Of a stretch of 64,000 nucleotides of DNA, positions 34,397 through 43,410 are shown piece by piece. Position 1 is the stretch's first letter. The number at the start of each line of letters is the position of its first letter. Below the pieces are notes generated by a model. The model saw nothing but the letters and a program-made list of their open reading frames with translations, did not search any database and was not told where the DNA came from. The stretch covers positions 40,396 through 104,395 of the forward strand of contig NZ_MBQD01000003.1 of NCBI RefSeq assembly GCF_001693815.1. The letters run 5' to 3'. The DNA is from Tessaracoccus lapidicaptus. Its GTDB lineage: Bacteria > Actinomycetota > Actinomycetes > Propionibacteriales > Propionibacteriaceae. The position numbers and the translations under genes were made by a program.

Positions 34397-35911
34397 ATGT
34401 CAGGTCGCATCCGCAACGAGGCGTTCAAGCAGAAGGTGATGTCGGCCCACGACGCCGCCGCCCTCGTCGAAAACGGATGGAATGTCGGCTTCTCGGGGTT
34501 CACCGGGTCCGGCTACCCGAAGGTGTTCCCGGAGGCACTCGCCGCCATCATCGACGCCCACCACGCCAAGGGTGAGGAATTCCGCATCGGCGTGTGGACC
34601 GGAGCGTCGACCGCCCCCGAGCTCGACGGCGCCCTGGCCCGCACCGGCGGCATCTCCTACCGCGCGCCCTACCAGTCGGACCCCGAAATGCGCAGCGCCA
34701 TCAACACCGGCGTCTCGTACTACCAGGACATCCACCTGTCCCACATGGGGCCGCAGGTCTCGCAGGGCTTCCTGGGCCACCTCAACCTGGCCGTCGTCGA
34801 GGCCACCGCGATCACCGAGGACGGCGACATCGTCCCGTCCTCGTCGGTGGGCATGAACCGCACGTACCTGGACCACGCGGACAAGATCATCATCGAGGTG
34901 AACTCGTGGCAGTCCGAGGACCTCTTCGGCATGCACGACATCTACTACCCCATCGGCGCGCTGCCCCCGAACCGCGTGCCCCTGCCGATCCAGAACGCGG
35001 GCGACCGCATCGGCGGCAAGGTGCTGAAGGTCGACGCCGACAAGGTCGTCGCGGTCATCGAGACCAACTCGGCGGACCGCAACACGCCGTTCAAGGCCCT
35101 CGACGACGATTCGCGCGCCATCGCCGGTTACTTCCTCGACTTCCTCGGCAACGAGGTCAAGGCCGGCCGCCTGCCGGAGAACCTGCTGCCGCTGCAGTCG
35201 GGCGTCGGCAACATCGCCAACGCGGTGCTCGCCGGCCTGTTGGAGGGTCCCTTCGAGAACCTCACCTCCTACACCGAGGTCATCCAGGACGGCATGGTCG
35301 ACCTGCTGGACTCGGGCAAGCTGACGGTCGCGTCGGCCACGGCGTTCTCCCTGAGCCCGACGGCGGCCGAGAAGATGAACGACAACGCCGCGCACTACCG
35401 CAACAAGATCGTGCTGCGTCCCCAGGACGTGTCGAACCACCCCGAGGCTATCCGCCGCATGGGTGTCATCGCCTGTAACGGGATGATCGAGGCCGACATC
35501 TACGGCAACGTGAACTCGACCCACGTAATGGGTTCGCGCATGCAGAACGGCATCGGCGGCTCGGGCGACTTCACCCGCAACGGGTGGGTGTCGTGCTTCG
35601 TGACCCCGTCGACGGCGAAGGGCGGGGCCATCTCCTGCATCGTCCCGATGGTCAACCACGTCGACCACACCGAGCACGACGTGCAGGTCCTCATCACCGA
35701 GCAGGGCCTCGCGGACCTGCGCGGGCTGGCGCCTCGCCAGCGCGCCATCAAGGTGATCGAGAACTGCGCGCACCCGGACTACCGTGAGCCGCTGCTCGAG
35801 TACGTCAAGCTCGCCGAGAAGAAGGCCAACGGGCACCACACCCCGCACGACCTCGCCACCGCGCTCGGCTGGCACGTCCGGTTCCTCGAGACCGGCACCA
35901 TGGCACTCTGA
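34397..35911 (+). CDS. Succinyl-CoA:acetate CoA-transferase / acetyl-CoA hydrolase family
   Basis: Enzyme of 504 aa transferring CoA between succinyl-CoA and acetate, as in AarC, or propionyl/succinyl exchange in propionic fermentation. The catalytic glutamate is Glu294 in SYTEVIQDG, matching AarC numbering. The CoA-binding region is NGIGGSGDFTRNG, with QSGVGNIANAVL before it. AAGGAGG lies 7 nt before ATG 34397. A strong hairpin follows the stop. The 272-bp leader 34125-34396 has no visible gene; it must hold the promoters for this gene and the divergent phosphatase. Confidence 0.93.
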   Translation: MSGRIRNEAFKQKVMSAHDAAALVENGWNVGFSGFTGSGYPKVFPEALAAIIDAHHAKGEEFRIGVWTGASTAPELDGALARTGGISYRAPYQSDPEMRSAINTGVSYYQDIHLSHMGPQVSQGFLGHLNLAVVEATAITEDGDIVPSSSVGMNRTYLDHADKIIIEVNSWQSEDLFGMHDIYYPIGALPPNRVPLPIQNAGDRIGGKVLKVDADKVVAVIETNSADRNTPFKALDDDSRAIAGYFLDFLGNEVKAGRLPENLLPLQSGVGNIANAVLAGLLEGPFENLTSYTEVIQDGMVDLLDSGKLTVASATAFSLSPTAAEKMNDNAAHYRNKIVLRPQDVSNHPEAIRRMGVIACNGMIEADIYGNVNSTHVMGSRMQNGIGGSGDFTRNGWVSCFVTPSTAKGGAISCIVPMVNHVDHTEHDVQVLITEQGLADLRGLAPRQRAIKVIENCAHPDYREPLLEYVKLAEKKANGHHTPHDLATALGWHVRFLETGTMAL

Positions 35912-35924
35912 CCCACCCACACCG

Positions 35925-35956
35925 CGGGGCCCCGTCGCTTCGGCGGCGGGGCCCCG
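35925..35956 (+). terminator. Hairpin terminator after the CoA-transferase gene
   Basis: CGGGGCCCCG (35925-35934) pairs with an identical self-complementary copy (35947-35956), with GC extension around a TTCG loop. It lies 14 bp after the stop. No T-tract follows. Confidence 0.8.
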
Positions 35957-36017
35957 TGCCATGCGGCAGGATGGGAGCGCCCGCCCGCATCTCCCCCGGA
36001 CAAGGAGTCCCCCTGCC

Positions 36018-36611
36018 ATGACGCTGCTCGTGTCGTCGTTCGTCACGTTCCTGCTCGTCATGGACCCGCTCGGCAACGTGCCCCTGTTCCTCACCTCGCT
36101 GCGCAACACCAAGCCGGAGCGTCGCCAGTGGGTGATTCTGCGGGAGTGCCTCATCGCGCTGGCGGTGATGGTGACGTTCCTGTTCCTCGGACAGGGCCTG
36201 CTGACCCTGCTCCACATCGACGGGGCCGCCCTGCAGGCGGCCGGCGGCGTCATCCTGCTGCTCATCGCCATCCGCATGGTGTTCCCCACACCGGAGCGGA
36301 ACCTGTCGGAGCCCCAGACGCACGACGAGCCGTTCATCGTCCCGTTGGCGGTGCCCTACATCGCCGGCCCGTCGCTGCTCGCAGTCATCGTCGTCCTCGT
36401 CAGCCAGGATCCCGGGGACTGGCCCTGGTTCCTCGGCGGCCTGGTCGCGGCGTGGGCCCTCACCGCGGTCACGCTGTACTTCTCCGGCTTCCTGCAGCGG
36501 GTCGTCGGCACCCGCGCGCTCGTCGCCGTCGAACGCCTCATGGGCATGATCCTGGTGATCATGGCCGTGCAGATGACGTTCGAGGGCGCGAAGGCCTTCT
36601 TCCTCGCCTGA
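36018..36611 (+). CDS. MarC-family membrane protein
   Basis: Integral membrane protein of 197 aa with about six hydrophobic helices. The family motif FLLVMDPLGNVPLFL (about 11-25) is followed by VPLAVPYIAGPSLLAVIVVL and ERLMGMILVIMAVQM. MarC proteins are widespread and their function is still unclear, with early antibiotic-resistance claims not upheld. The true start is ATG 36018 behind AAGGAGT; the frame extends upstream by chance. Confidence 0.9.
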   Translation: MTLLVSSFVTFLLVMDPLGNVPLFLTSLRNTKPERRQWVILRECLIALAVMVTFLFLGQGLLTLLHIDGAALQAAGGVILLLIAIRMVFPTPERNLSEPQTHDEPFIVPLAVPYIAGPSLLAVIVVLVSQDPGDWPWFLGGLVAAWALTAVTLYFSGFLQRVVGTRALVAVERLMGMILVIMAVQMTFEGAKAFFLA

Positions 36612-36612
36612 T

Positions 36613-37797
36613 ATGAATGGGTGCATGACCCCGGACCTCATCGCTCTGCGCCACGCCCTCCACCGGATCCCCGAGGTGGGGCTCCAGCTACCGAAGACCC
36701 AGGCCATGATCCTCGACGCGCTGGACGGGCTCCCGCTGGAGATCACCCTCGGCGAGACGGTCACCAGCGTGGTCGGGGTCCTGCGCGGCGGAGTACCGAC
36801 GGCGGGCAAGCGTCCGGTCGTCCTCCTGCGAGCCGACATGGACGCGCTCCCCGTCGAGGAGCGCACCGACCTCGAGTACGCCGCCGACACCGGCACGATG
36901 CACGCCTGCGGACACGACCTGCACATGGCGATGCTGGTCGGGGCCGCACACGAGCTCTGCGCCCAGCGCGACCGGCTGGCCGGCGACGTCGTCTTCATGT
37001 TCCAGCCCGGCGAGGAGGGGGTCGACGGCGCCCGGTACATGCTCGAGGAGGGCCTCCTCGACGTCGCCGGGTCTCGGCCCGACTGGGTCTACGCCATCCA
37101 TGTGTGGGCGGCCCTGGACCCCCACGGCACGTTCTCCACCAAGCCCGGCACGGTCATGGCCAGCTCCGACGTCGCCAAGGTCCGCGTCGTCGGCCGCGGC
37201 GGCCACGGCTCCACACCCCACGCCGCCGCCGACCCCGTCCCGGCGCTGGCCGAGATCACCACCGCCCTCAACACCATGGTGACCCGGCGGTTCGACGTGC
37301 AGAACCCCGTCGTCGTCACCGTCGGGCTGCTGCAGGCGGGCACCATCGCCAACGTCATCCCCGAAGACGGCCGGCTCGAGGCGACGCTGCGCACCTTCGA
37401 CACCGACGTCCGCGCCAAGCTGCTCGCGACGATCCCGGAGGTGGTCTCAGGCATCGCCGCCGCGCACGGCGTCACCGGCGAGACCGAGATCGTCGAGCAG
37501 TACCCCGTCACCGTCAACGACCCGGCGGAGGCGGACGCGGTCGCCGCGGCGGTGACCGACCTGTTCGGCGCCGACCGGCACCTGCGCTGGGAGAAGCCCC
37601 TGGCCGGCGCGGAGGACTTCTCGCGCCTGCTGCTGGAGGCGCCGGGCTGCTTCATCGGGCTGTCGGCGTGCCCCCCGGAGCTCGATCCGGCGACCGCCCC
37701 GTTCAACCATTCGGCCTACGCCCGCTTCGACGACGGCGTGCTGGCCGACGGCGCCCGGCTGTTCACGGAGCTGGCGCTGCGCAAGATCGGCGCCTGA
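36613..37797 (+). CDS. M20-family amidohydrolase/peptidase
   Basis: Metal-dependent amidohydrolase of about 390-394 aa. Metal-binding motifs are HACGHDLHMA (about 97-106) and FQPGEEGVDGARYM with catalytic Glu. There is a dimerisation domain with RGGHGSTPH (about 195-203) and a C-terminal AGAEDFSRLL. Relatives cleave N-acyl amino acids, hippurate or amino-acid amides. ATG 36613 is one base after the MarC stop, while ATG 36625 is an alternative start. Substrate unknown. Confidence 0.9.
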   Translation: MNGCMTPDLIALRHALHRIPEVGLQLPKTQAMILDALDGLPLEITLGETVTSVVGVLRGGVPTAGKRPVVLLRADMDALPVEERTDLEYAADTGTMHACGHDLHMAMLVGAAHELCAQRDRLAGDVVFMFQPGEEGVDGARYMLEEGLLDVAGSRPDWVYAIHVWAALDPHGTFSTKPGTVMASSDVAKVRVVGRGGHGSTPHAAADPVPALAEITTALNTMVTRRFDVQNPVVVTVGLLQAGTIANVIPEDGRLEATLRTFDTDVRAKLLATIPEVVSGIAAAHGVTGETEIVEQYPVTVNDPAEADAVAAAVTDLFGADRHLRWEKPLAGAEDFSRLLLEAPGCFIGLSACPPELDPATAPFNHSAYARFDDGVLADGARLFTELALRKIGA

Positions 37798-37813
37798 CCC
37801 CGGCCGCGCGGGC

Positions 37814-38812
37814 ATGATGGACGCCATGCGCCCCATGCTCGCCACGCCGTCGCGGACCCCGGGGGTCCCGCCGTCGGGGCCCGGCTGGGTGCACGAGGTC
37901 AAGTGGGACGGCATCCGCGCCCTCGCCGAGACCCGGGCCGACGGCATCCGGCTCCTCAATCGGACCGAGGGCGACATCACGGTGGCCTACCCGGAGGTCG
38001 CCGCCGGGGCGGCGGGGCTGCCCGACGGGCTCGTGGTGGACGGTGAGGTGGTGGCCCTGGGACCCGACGGCACGCCGTCGTTCCACGCGATCATGCCGCG
38101 CATGCACGTGCGCGACGCGGCGCGGGCCGCCCGCTGGGCCGCCGAGCGTCCCGTCACGTTCGTCGTGTTCGACGTGCTGCGCGTCGGCGGGCAGGACGTG
38201 ACCGCCCGGCCGTGGACCGAACGCCGGGCGCTGTTGGAGCGGCTCGACCTCGACCGGCCGGCGTGGCGCCGCTCCGAGACCTTCGACGACGGCGACGCCC
38301 TCGCCCGCTTCACCCGCGAAGCCGGCCTGGAGGGCGTGATGAGCAAGCGGCGTGACTCGCCCTACCTGCCCGGCCACCGCAGCGAGGCCTGGGTGAAGAC
38401 CCCCCACCGCTCGGAGCTGGTCGCCGTCATCGGCGGCTGGCTGCCCGAGTCGGGGAACCTGCACGCGCTCGGCGCGCTGTGGGTGGGCCAGCCTGCCGAC
38501 GAGGCGACGTTCGACTCCCGGCCGGTGCTCTACCCGATGGGGCGGGTCGGTTCCGGCCTGGGCCGGGGCGAGCGGGACACGCTCCTGGCCGTCCTGCGCG
38601 ACACGGAGCGGCCGACGCCCCCGTTCGATCCCGCGCCCACGGACCCGATGGCGCGCCGGGCGCGGTGGGTGGAGCCCATGCTGTGCGTGCAGGTGCGCTA
38701 CCTGGAGGTCACACCTGACGGGGCGCTGCGGCAGCCGGTGCTGCGGGCGCTGCGGCCGGATGTGTCGCCGGTCGACGCGGCCGCGGCGGCCCTGCTGCCG
38801 ACGGCTCCCTGA
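37814..38812 (+). CDS. ATP-dependent DNA ligase (LigC/LigD ligase-domain type)
   Basis: Stand-alone ligase of 332 aa. The nucleotidyl lysine lies in EVKWDGIRA (about 28-36). Motif III is FVVFDVL, motif IV is EGVMSKR, motif V is WVKTPH. An OB-fold C-terminal domain has GRVGSGLGRGERD. No polymerase or nuclease domain is fused and no Ku gene lies in the window. Such ligases take part in end-joining or base-excision repair in actinobacteria. The start may be ATG 37826 (MRPMLATPS). Confidence 0.9.
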   Translation: MMDAMRPMLATPSRTPGVPPSGPGWVHEVKWDGIRALAETRADGIRLLNRTEGDITVAYPEVAAGAAGLPDGLVVDGEVVALGPDGTPSFHAIMPRMHVRDAARAARWAAERPVTFVVFDVLRVGGQDVTARPWTERRALLERLDLDRPAWRRSETFDDGDALARFTREAGLEGVMSKRRDSPYLPGHRSEAWVKTPHRSELVAVIGGWLPESGNLHALGALWVGQPADEATFDSRPVLYPMGRVGSGLGRGERDTLLAVLRDTERPTPPFDPAPTDPMARRARWVEPMLCVQVRYLEVTPDGALRQPVLRALRPDVSPVDAAAAALLPTAP

Positions 38813-38816
38813 GCGG

Positions 38817-39410
38817 TCACCCGGCGTCGCGGCGGGCGAGCAGCACGAGGTCGTCGAGGTGGTGGGCGCCGGCGCCGACGGCGACCGAGCGTGGCCGTCG
38901 CTCGTGCACCTCGATCGTCCACCCCTCCCCCAGGCGAGCCGCCAGGTCGTCCGGCATGAGCAGCGTGGCCGGGTCCACGTTGCCGTGCTTCGGCTCGAAG
39001 TCGGCGTGGTGGACCAGCAGCAGCCGACCGCCGTCGGCGACTAGCGCGAGCATCGCGTCGACGGCCGGTGAGTCCTTCAGCAGGGGCACGTAGAACGCCG
39101 ACACCAGCTGGTAGTCGTCGTGCGGCAGCTCGCGGGAACCGATCTCGCCGGCCACCCACTCGACGATGAGGCCGGTGCCCTCGGCGGCGCGCTGACCGCG
39201 TTCCAGCGCCACCAGCGACGGGTCGAGCGCCGTGACCTCCCAGCCGTGGGACGCCAGCCACAGCGCGTCCGCGCCCTCGCCGCAGCCGACGTCGAGCGCT
39301 CGGCCGCGGGGCAGCCGGGTCACCTCGGCCACCAGTGCCTGGTTGGGTTCCCCGCTCCAGAGGCGGTCGGCGTCGCGGTAGACCTTGTCCCAGTCATGCT
39401 CGTGCGTCAT
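38817..39410 (-). CDS. Class I SAM-dependent methyltransferase
   Basis: Small methyltransferase of 197 aa of the TehB/UbiE-like type. It begins DWDKVYRDADRLWSGEPN, with SAM motif I ALDVGCGEGADALWL (about 38-52) and an acidic loop ALDPS. It has no membrane segment. Its stop lies 4 bp from the ligase stop, tail-to-tail. Substrate unknown. Confidence 0.82.
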   Translation of the reverse strand: MTHEHDWDKVYRDADRLWSGEPNQALVAEVTRLPRGRALDVGCGEGADALWLASHGWEVTALDPSLVALERGQRAAEGTGLIVEWVAGEIGSRELPHDDYQLVSAFYVPLLKDSPAVDAMLALVADGGRLLLVHHADFEPKHGNVDPATLLMPDDLAARLGEGWTIEVHERRPRSVAVGAGAHHLDDLVLLARRDAG

Positions 39411-39474
39411 GGCTCAGTATCCCGCCCGGCCGCTCGAGCGGGCAACAGCCCGGCAGCGGGCTACGCTGGGGGCG

Positions 39475-40050
39475 ATGTCCGAGCAGCCAGAGATCGCGAC
39501 GCTCCCCCCGATCGAGGAGCTGCGCGACGACGTGCCCCTGAGCCCGCGGACCGGGGAGCCGCGCCGCCCGGCGGCGGTGGTCGCCTCGGCGCTGCTGCAG
39601 TACCTGGCCGCGGCCGCGTTGGCCGCGGCCTACGCGCTGCACTGGTGGGCGGCCGCGCACCCGGACACGTACCCGACGTCGGCGCGCCTCGTCGAGTGGG
39701 TGTCGCCGAAACCAGGCACCTGGCAGTCGCTCACGGCCGAGGGGGCACTCGCTGCCGCACTCGTGCTGGCCGCGGGGGCGTGCGGGGTGGTCGGGTTCCA
39801 CGCCTGGAACGGCTGGCGGTGGACGCGCTGGGGCGGGGGCGTCGCGGTCGTCCTGGCCGGCGCCTTCGCGGTCGTGCTGACGGACTGGGCGTTCGTCGGC
39901 GCGGGGCTGAGCCTCGTCGGCGGCGCCCTGCTCCTGCTGCGGCCGGTCGGCGTCTACGTCCGGCGCTGGGAGCAGGTCCGCGCCGTGTCCCCCACCCCTT
40001 ACCGGCGGCCCGACTACATCGTGTACGGACGCCTGCCTCGGTTCCGCTGA
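39475..40050 (+). CDS. Hypothetical membrane protein
   Basis: 191 aa with about four hydrophobic segments (near 34-55, 90-112, 122-140, 142-157), flanked by charged ends. An acidic-Pro N-terminus (PEIATLPPIEEL) and a C-terminal RRPDYIVYGRLPRFR. I recognise no family. It follows a divergent methyltransferase and precedes the PemK-like gene by 19 bp, so the two may be co-transcribed. Confidence 0.75.
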   Translation: MSEQPEIATLPPIEELRDDVPLSPRTGEPRRPAAVVASALLQYLAAAALAAAYALHWWAAAHPDTYPTSARLVEWVSPKPGTWQSLTAEGALAAALVLAAGACGVVGFHAWNGWRWTRWGGGVAVVLAGAFAVVLTDWAFVGAGLSLVGGALLLLRPVGVYVRRWEQVRAVSPTPYRRPDYIVYGRLPRFR

Positions 40051-40069
40051 CTCGCGTAGGCTCGCCGAC

Positions 40070-40624
40070 ATGGCTCGCAATCCCCTGTTCGACGGCGCCC
40101 TGAGGGTCGTGCGCGAGGTCGCGCTGCGTGCCCTGGAGCGCGCCAGCCGGCCGACGTCACCGACGAAACGCCGCCGGACCACGCCGCGACCGGCCCCGCG
40201 GCCCACCCCCACGACGCCGGCCGACTACCCGGGAGACTTCCGCGGCTCGCCGGCGATCACCTACCATCCCCTGGCGGACGAGCGGCCCGATCCCGGTGAG
40301 GTCGTCTGGACGTGGGTGCCCTACGAGGACGATCCCACGCAGGGCAAAGACCGGCCGGTGCTGCTCATCGGGCGCGACGGGCCGTGGCTGCTCGGCCTGC
40401 AGGTGACGTCGCAGGACCACGACGTCGACGAGGCGCAGGAGGCGGCGGCAGGCCGCTACTGGATGGACATCGGCACCGGAGGCTGGGACCACCGGGGCCG
40501 CGCCAGCGAGCTGCGAGTCAACCGCATCGTGCGCATCGACCCGGACGCGGTGCGCCGCGTGGGCGCGGTACTGGACCGCGAGACGTTCGACGCCGTCGCG
40601 CGCGAGGTCCGCCGCCACTACTGA
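40070..40624 (+). CDS. PemK/MazF-like protein, no antitoxin alongside
   Basis: 184 aa. The C-terminal 110 residues resemble PemK/MazF: PGEVVWTWVPYEDDPTQGKDRP (GEV...RPVLLIG is the family core), followed by LLGLQVTSQDH. The N-terminal 70 residues are basic and proline/threonine-rich (TPRPAPRPTPTT), longer than classical 110-aa toxins. No short antitoxin ORF precedes it. Such longer actinobacterial homologues are commonly annotated as PemK-like with unproven toxicity. RNase activity here is inference. Confidence 0.75.
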   Translation: MARNPLFDGALRVVREVALRALERASRPTSPTKRRRTTPRPAPRPTPTTPADYPGDFRGSPAITYHPLADERPDPGEVVWTWVPYEDDPTQGKDRPVLLIGRDGPWLLGLQVTSQDHDVDEAQEAAAGRYWMDIGTGGWDHRGRASELRVNRIVRIDPDAVRRVGAVLDRETFDAVAREVRRHY

Positions 40625-40657
40625 GCATGCCTGCCGGTGTTGCGCCGGCGGTGAACA

Positions 40658-40680
40658 GCGCCCCACCCGATTCGGGGCGC
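40658..40680 (+). terminator. Hairpin between the PemK-like gene and metN
   Basis: GCGCCCC (40658-40664)/GGGGCGC (40674-40680) with a short loop, 33 bp after the stop. A second small stem GCCGG/CCGGC lies at 40633-40649. No T-tract. Probably the end of the upstream transcript; a SAM riboswitch is not recognisable here. Confidence 0.55.
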
Positions 40681-40729
40681 GGGGCCCTCCCCTGATTGAA
40701 TAGTGCAGCAGCAGGAACGAGAGGGCCCC

Positions 40730-41749
40730 ATGATCACCGTCACCGACCTCACGAAGGTCTACCGACAGGGCAGGCGCGAGGTGCGCGCCCTGGACGGCGT
40801 GACGCTCACCGTTCCCGCGGGATCCATCCACGGCATCATCGGTCACTCGGGAGCCGGCAAGTCCACGCTCGTGCGGTGCCTGACCCTCCTGGACCACCCG
40901 ACGTCGGGCAAGGTCGAGATCAACGGAGTGGACCTCACCGCCGCACGTGCCGACGCGCTGCGCACCGCGCGCCGCCGGATCGGCCTGGTCTTCCAGCAGG
41001 CGAACCTGTTCGACTCCCGCACCATCGCGGACAACGTCGGCTACCCCCTGGAGCTCATCGGCATGAAGAAGGCCGAGCGCGACGCGAAGGTCGCCGAGCT
41101 GCTGCGGGTCGTCGGTCTGCCGGACTCCGGTCCCGCCTACCCGGCGCAGCTGTCGGGCGGCATGCGGCAGCGGGTGGGGATCGCCCGCGCGCTCGCCACC
41201 GAGCCCGACGTGCTGCTGTTCGACGAGCCCACGTCGGCACTCGACCCGAAGACCACCGACGAGATCCTGGACCTCATCCTCAGCCTCAAGGGCCGCGACG
41301 GCCTGGCGGTGCTGGTCATCACGCACGAGATGCACGTCGTGAAGAAGATCTGCGACTCGGTGTCCCTCCTCGACGGCGGCCGCATCGTCGAGTCCGGCCC
41401 CCTGGTCGAGGTCGTCAACAGCCTCGACAGCCGCCTCGCCGAGGCGCTGCTCGGCATCCCCCCGCACGCCCCGCTGGATGCGGTGGGCGGCACGCTCGTC
41501 GACGTCCTGTCCTCGGGCGAGCGGGCTGCCATGCCGGTCGTCGCCCACACCTCTCACGAGGTGGGCGCCGAACTCAACATCGTGGCGGGCAGCGTCGAGC
41601 ATCTCGCCGGCACCACGTTCTCTCACCTGCGGATCTCGGTACCGCCGGGCACCGACCCCCAGCGCGTCATCGACGTACTGCGCAGCCAGGGCGCCGACGC
41701 GAAGCTCACCACCGTCACGCCCGCCGCCGTCGAAGGGCTGGTCCCGTGA
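40730..41749 (+). CDS. metN: Methionine ABC transporter ATP-binding protein
   Basis: ATPase of 339 aa. Walker A GHSGAGKST (38-46), Q-loop FQQANLFDS, signature LSGGMRQRVGIARAL, Walker B VLLFDEPTSALD. The C-terminal 90 residues form the NIL substrate-sensing domain (FSHLRISVPPG...) which in MetN binds methionine and inhibits transport. It starts at ATG 40730, GAGGGCCCC upstream. The stop overlaps metI (GTGA). Confidence 0.95.
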   Translation: MITVTDLTKVYRQGRREVRALDGVTLTVPAGSIHGIIGHSGAGKSTLVRCLTLLDHPTSGKVEINGVDLTAARADALRTARRRIGLVFQQANLFDSRTIADNVGYPLELIGMKKAERDAKVAELLRVVGLPDSGPAYPAQLSGGMRQRVGIARALATEPDVLLFDEPTSALDPKTTDEILDLILSLKGRDGLAVLVITHEMHVVKKICDSVSLLDGGRIVESGPLVEVVNSLDSRLAEALLGIPPHAPLDAVGGTLVDVLSSGERAAMPVVAHTSHEVGAELNIVAGSVEHLAGTTFSHLRISVPPGTDPQRVIDVLRSQGADAKLTTVTPAAVEGLVP

Positions 41750-42426
41750 TCCTCCTCGACACCTGGTTCAACAATCCGGCGCTGCAGAAGGCCGTCCTCC
41801 CCGCCATCTGGGAGACGCTGCTCATGGTCGGCATCTCCAGCCTCGCGACCGTCGCCATCGGGCTGCCACTCGGCGTGGTCCTCTATGTCACGCAGAAGGG
41901 CGCGCTGGGCGAGAACCGCTGGCTGAACGTCGTCTTGTCGAGCATCGTGGTCAACATCACCCGCTCCATCCCCTACGCCATCCTCATGCTGGCGCTCATC
42001 CCCGTCACCCGCTGGATCGTCGGTACGGCCCTGGGGCCCATCGCCGCGTCGGTGTCGCTGGCCATCGCCGCCATCCCCTTCTTCGCCCGCCTCGTGGAGA
42101 CCGCTCTGCGCGAGGTCCATCCGGGCAAGCTGGACGCCGCGCACGCCATGGGGTCGACGAAGATGCAGTCCATCACCAAGGTGCTCATCCCTGAAGCCAT
42201 GCCTGGGCTCGTCGCCGGGGTCACGACGACCGTGGTCACGATCATCGGCTACTCGGCGATGGCGGGCCTCGTGGGCGGCGGCGGCCTGGGCCGGCTCGCG
42301 TACAACTACGGCTTCCAGCGCTACCAGCCCGACGTCATGGTCGTCACGGTGATCCTCATCGTCATCATGGTGCAGGGCGTCCAATGGCTCGGCGACACCG
42401 TCTCCCGGCGCGTCGACCACCGATAG
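41746..42426 (+). CDS. metI: Methionine ABC transporter permease
   Basis: Permease of 226 aa with about five membrane segments. MetI landmarks are WETLLMVGISSLATVAIGLPLGV (early helix), NITRSIPYAILMLALIPVTR, the EAA-like loop EVHPGKLDAAHAMGSTKMQSI, VGGGGLGRLAYNYGFQRY and a final helix. It starts at GTG 41746. Confidence 0.95.
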   Translation: MILLDTWFNNPALQKAVLPAIWETLLMVGISSLATVAIGLPLGVVLYVTQKGALGENRWLNVVLSSIVVNITRSIPYAILMLALIPVTRWIVGTALGPIAASVSLAIAAIPFFARLVETALREVHPGKLDAAHAMGSTKMQSITKVLIPEAMPGLVAGVTTTVVTIIGYSAMAGLVGGGGLGRLAYNYGFQRYQPDVMVVTVILIVIMVQGVQWLGDTVSRRVDHR

Positions 42427-42475
42427 TCCCCCCACGTCTCGTGGGTCGCCCGCGTCAGCGGGCACAGCAGAAATC

Positions 42476-42494
42476 GGCCAACTTGTTGTTGGCC
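42476..42494 (+). other. Intercistronic hairpin between metI and metQ
   Basis: GGCCAAC (42476-42482) pairs with GTTGGCC (42488-42494) around TTGTT. Another stem GCCCGC/GCGGGC lies at 42448-42463. Both lie in the 91-bp gap. Such hairpins often protect the downstream mRNA so that the binding protein is made in excess. Confidence 0.5.
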
Positions 42495-42517
42495 CCGAGC
42501 AGTAAGGAATCCTCCTG

Positions 42518-43363
42518 ATGCGAGTTCTCACCGCCGTCGCTGCCTCGTTGGCAGCCACCCTCGCTCTGTCCGCGTGCGGCTCCGCAGAGCCTGACGACAG
42601 CAGCGCACCCGCCGGTTCCGCCTCCGCGGGCGAGGTCACCAGCCTCGTCGTCGGCGCCAGCCCGGTCCCCCACGCCAAGATCCTGGAGTTCGTCCGCGAC
42701 AACCTGGCCGAGGAGGCCGGGCTCGAGATCGAGATCCGCGAGTTCGACGACTACGTGCTGCCCAACGAGGCCCTCGCCTCAGAGGAGCTCGACGCGAACT
42801 ACTTCCAGCACCAGCCCTACCTCGAGAGCCAGATCGAGGAGAAGGGCTACGAGTTCACCGCCGGCGAGGGCGTGCACATCGAGCCGCTCAAGGTGTTCTC
42901 GGACAAGCACGACTCGATCGACGCCATTCCCGACGGCGCGACCATCGTCATCACCAACGACGTGTCGAACCAGTACCGCGGCCTCAAGCTGCTGGAGAAG
43001 GCCGGCCTCCTGACCGACGTGCCGGACGGCGCGACCGTTTTGACGCTCACGGACGCCGAGAACCCGAAGGGTCTCAAGTTCGAGGAGACGCAGCCAGAGG
43101 TGGTCGTGCAGCAGCTGTCTGACCCCGCCGTCGACGCGGCCGTCATCAACGCCAACTTCATCCTCACCGCCGGGCTCGACCCGAGCGAGGCCATCGAGTC
43201 CGAGGAGGTCGAGGGCAACCCCTACGCCAACATGCTCGTGTGGCGCACCGGTGACGACAACCCGGGCGTCCAGAAGCTCGAGGAACTCCTGCACTCGCAG
43301 GAGGTCGCCGACTTCATCGCCGAGACCTGGCCGTCGGGTGACGTGATCCCGGGCAACGCCTGA
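42518..43363 (+). CDS. metQ: Methionine-binding lipoprotein
   Basis: Substrate-binding lipoprotein of 281 aa. The lipobox LSAC (Cys 20) follows a short signal peptide. The mature part has SPVPHAKILEFV, EELDANYFQHQPYLESQ (the NlpA/MetQ signature) and ANFILTAGLDPSEAI. It completes metNIQ and is followed by a good intrinsic terminator. AAGGA lies 8-13 nt before ATG. Confidence 0.95.
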   Translation: MRVLTAVAASLAATLALSACGSAEPDDSSAPAGSASAGEVTSLVVGASPVPHAKILEFVRDNLAEEAGLEIEIREFDDYVLPNEALASEELDANYFQHQPYLESQIEEKGYEFTAGEGVHIEPLKVFSDKHDSIDAIPDGATIVITNDVSNQYRGLKLLEKAGLLTDVPDGATVLTLTDAENPKGLKFEETQPEVVVQQLSDPAVDAAVINANFILTAGLDPSEAIESEEVEGNPYANMLVWRTGDDNPGVQKLEELLHSQEVADFIAETWPSGDVIPGNA

Positions 43364-43376
43364 TCCGTCGCTGGCG

Positions 43377-43410
43377 AGGGCCGTCGCGGGTGACCGCGGC
43401 GGCCCTTTGT
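43377..43410 (+). terminator. Intrinsic terminator after metQ
   Basis: AGGGCCGTCGCGG (43377-43389) and CCGCGGCGGCCCT (43394-43406) form a 13-bp stem with one T-G pair and a GTGA loop. A short TTTGT tail follows. It lies 14 bp after the metQ stop. Confidence 0.85.

Noticed and set aside
40625..40729. Possible SAM riboswitch ahead of metN
   Set aside because: No SAM-I or SAM-IV core motif; the hairpins look like an upstream terminator.
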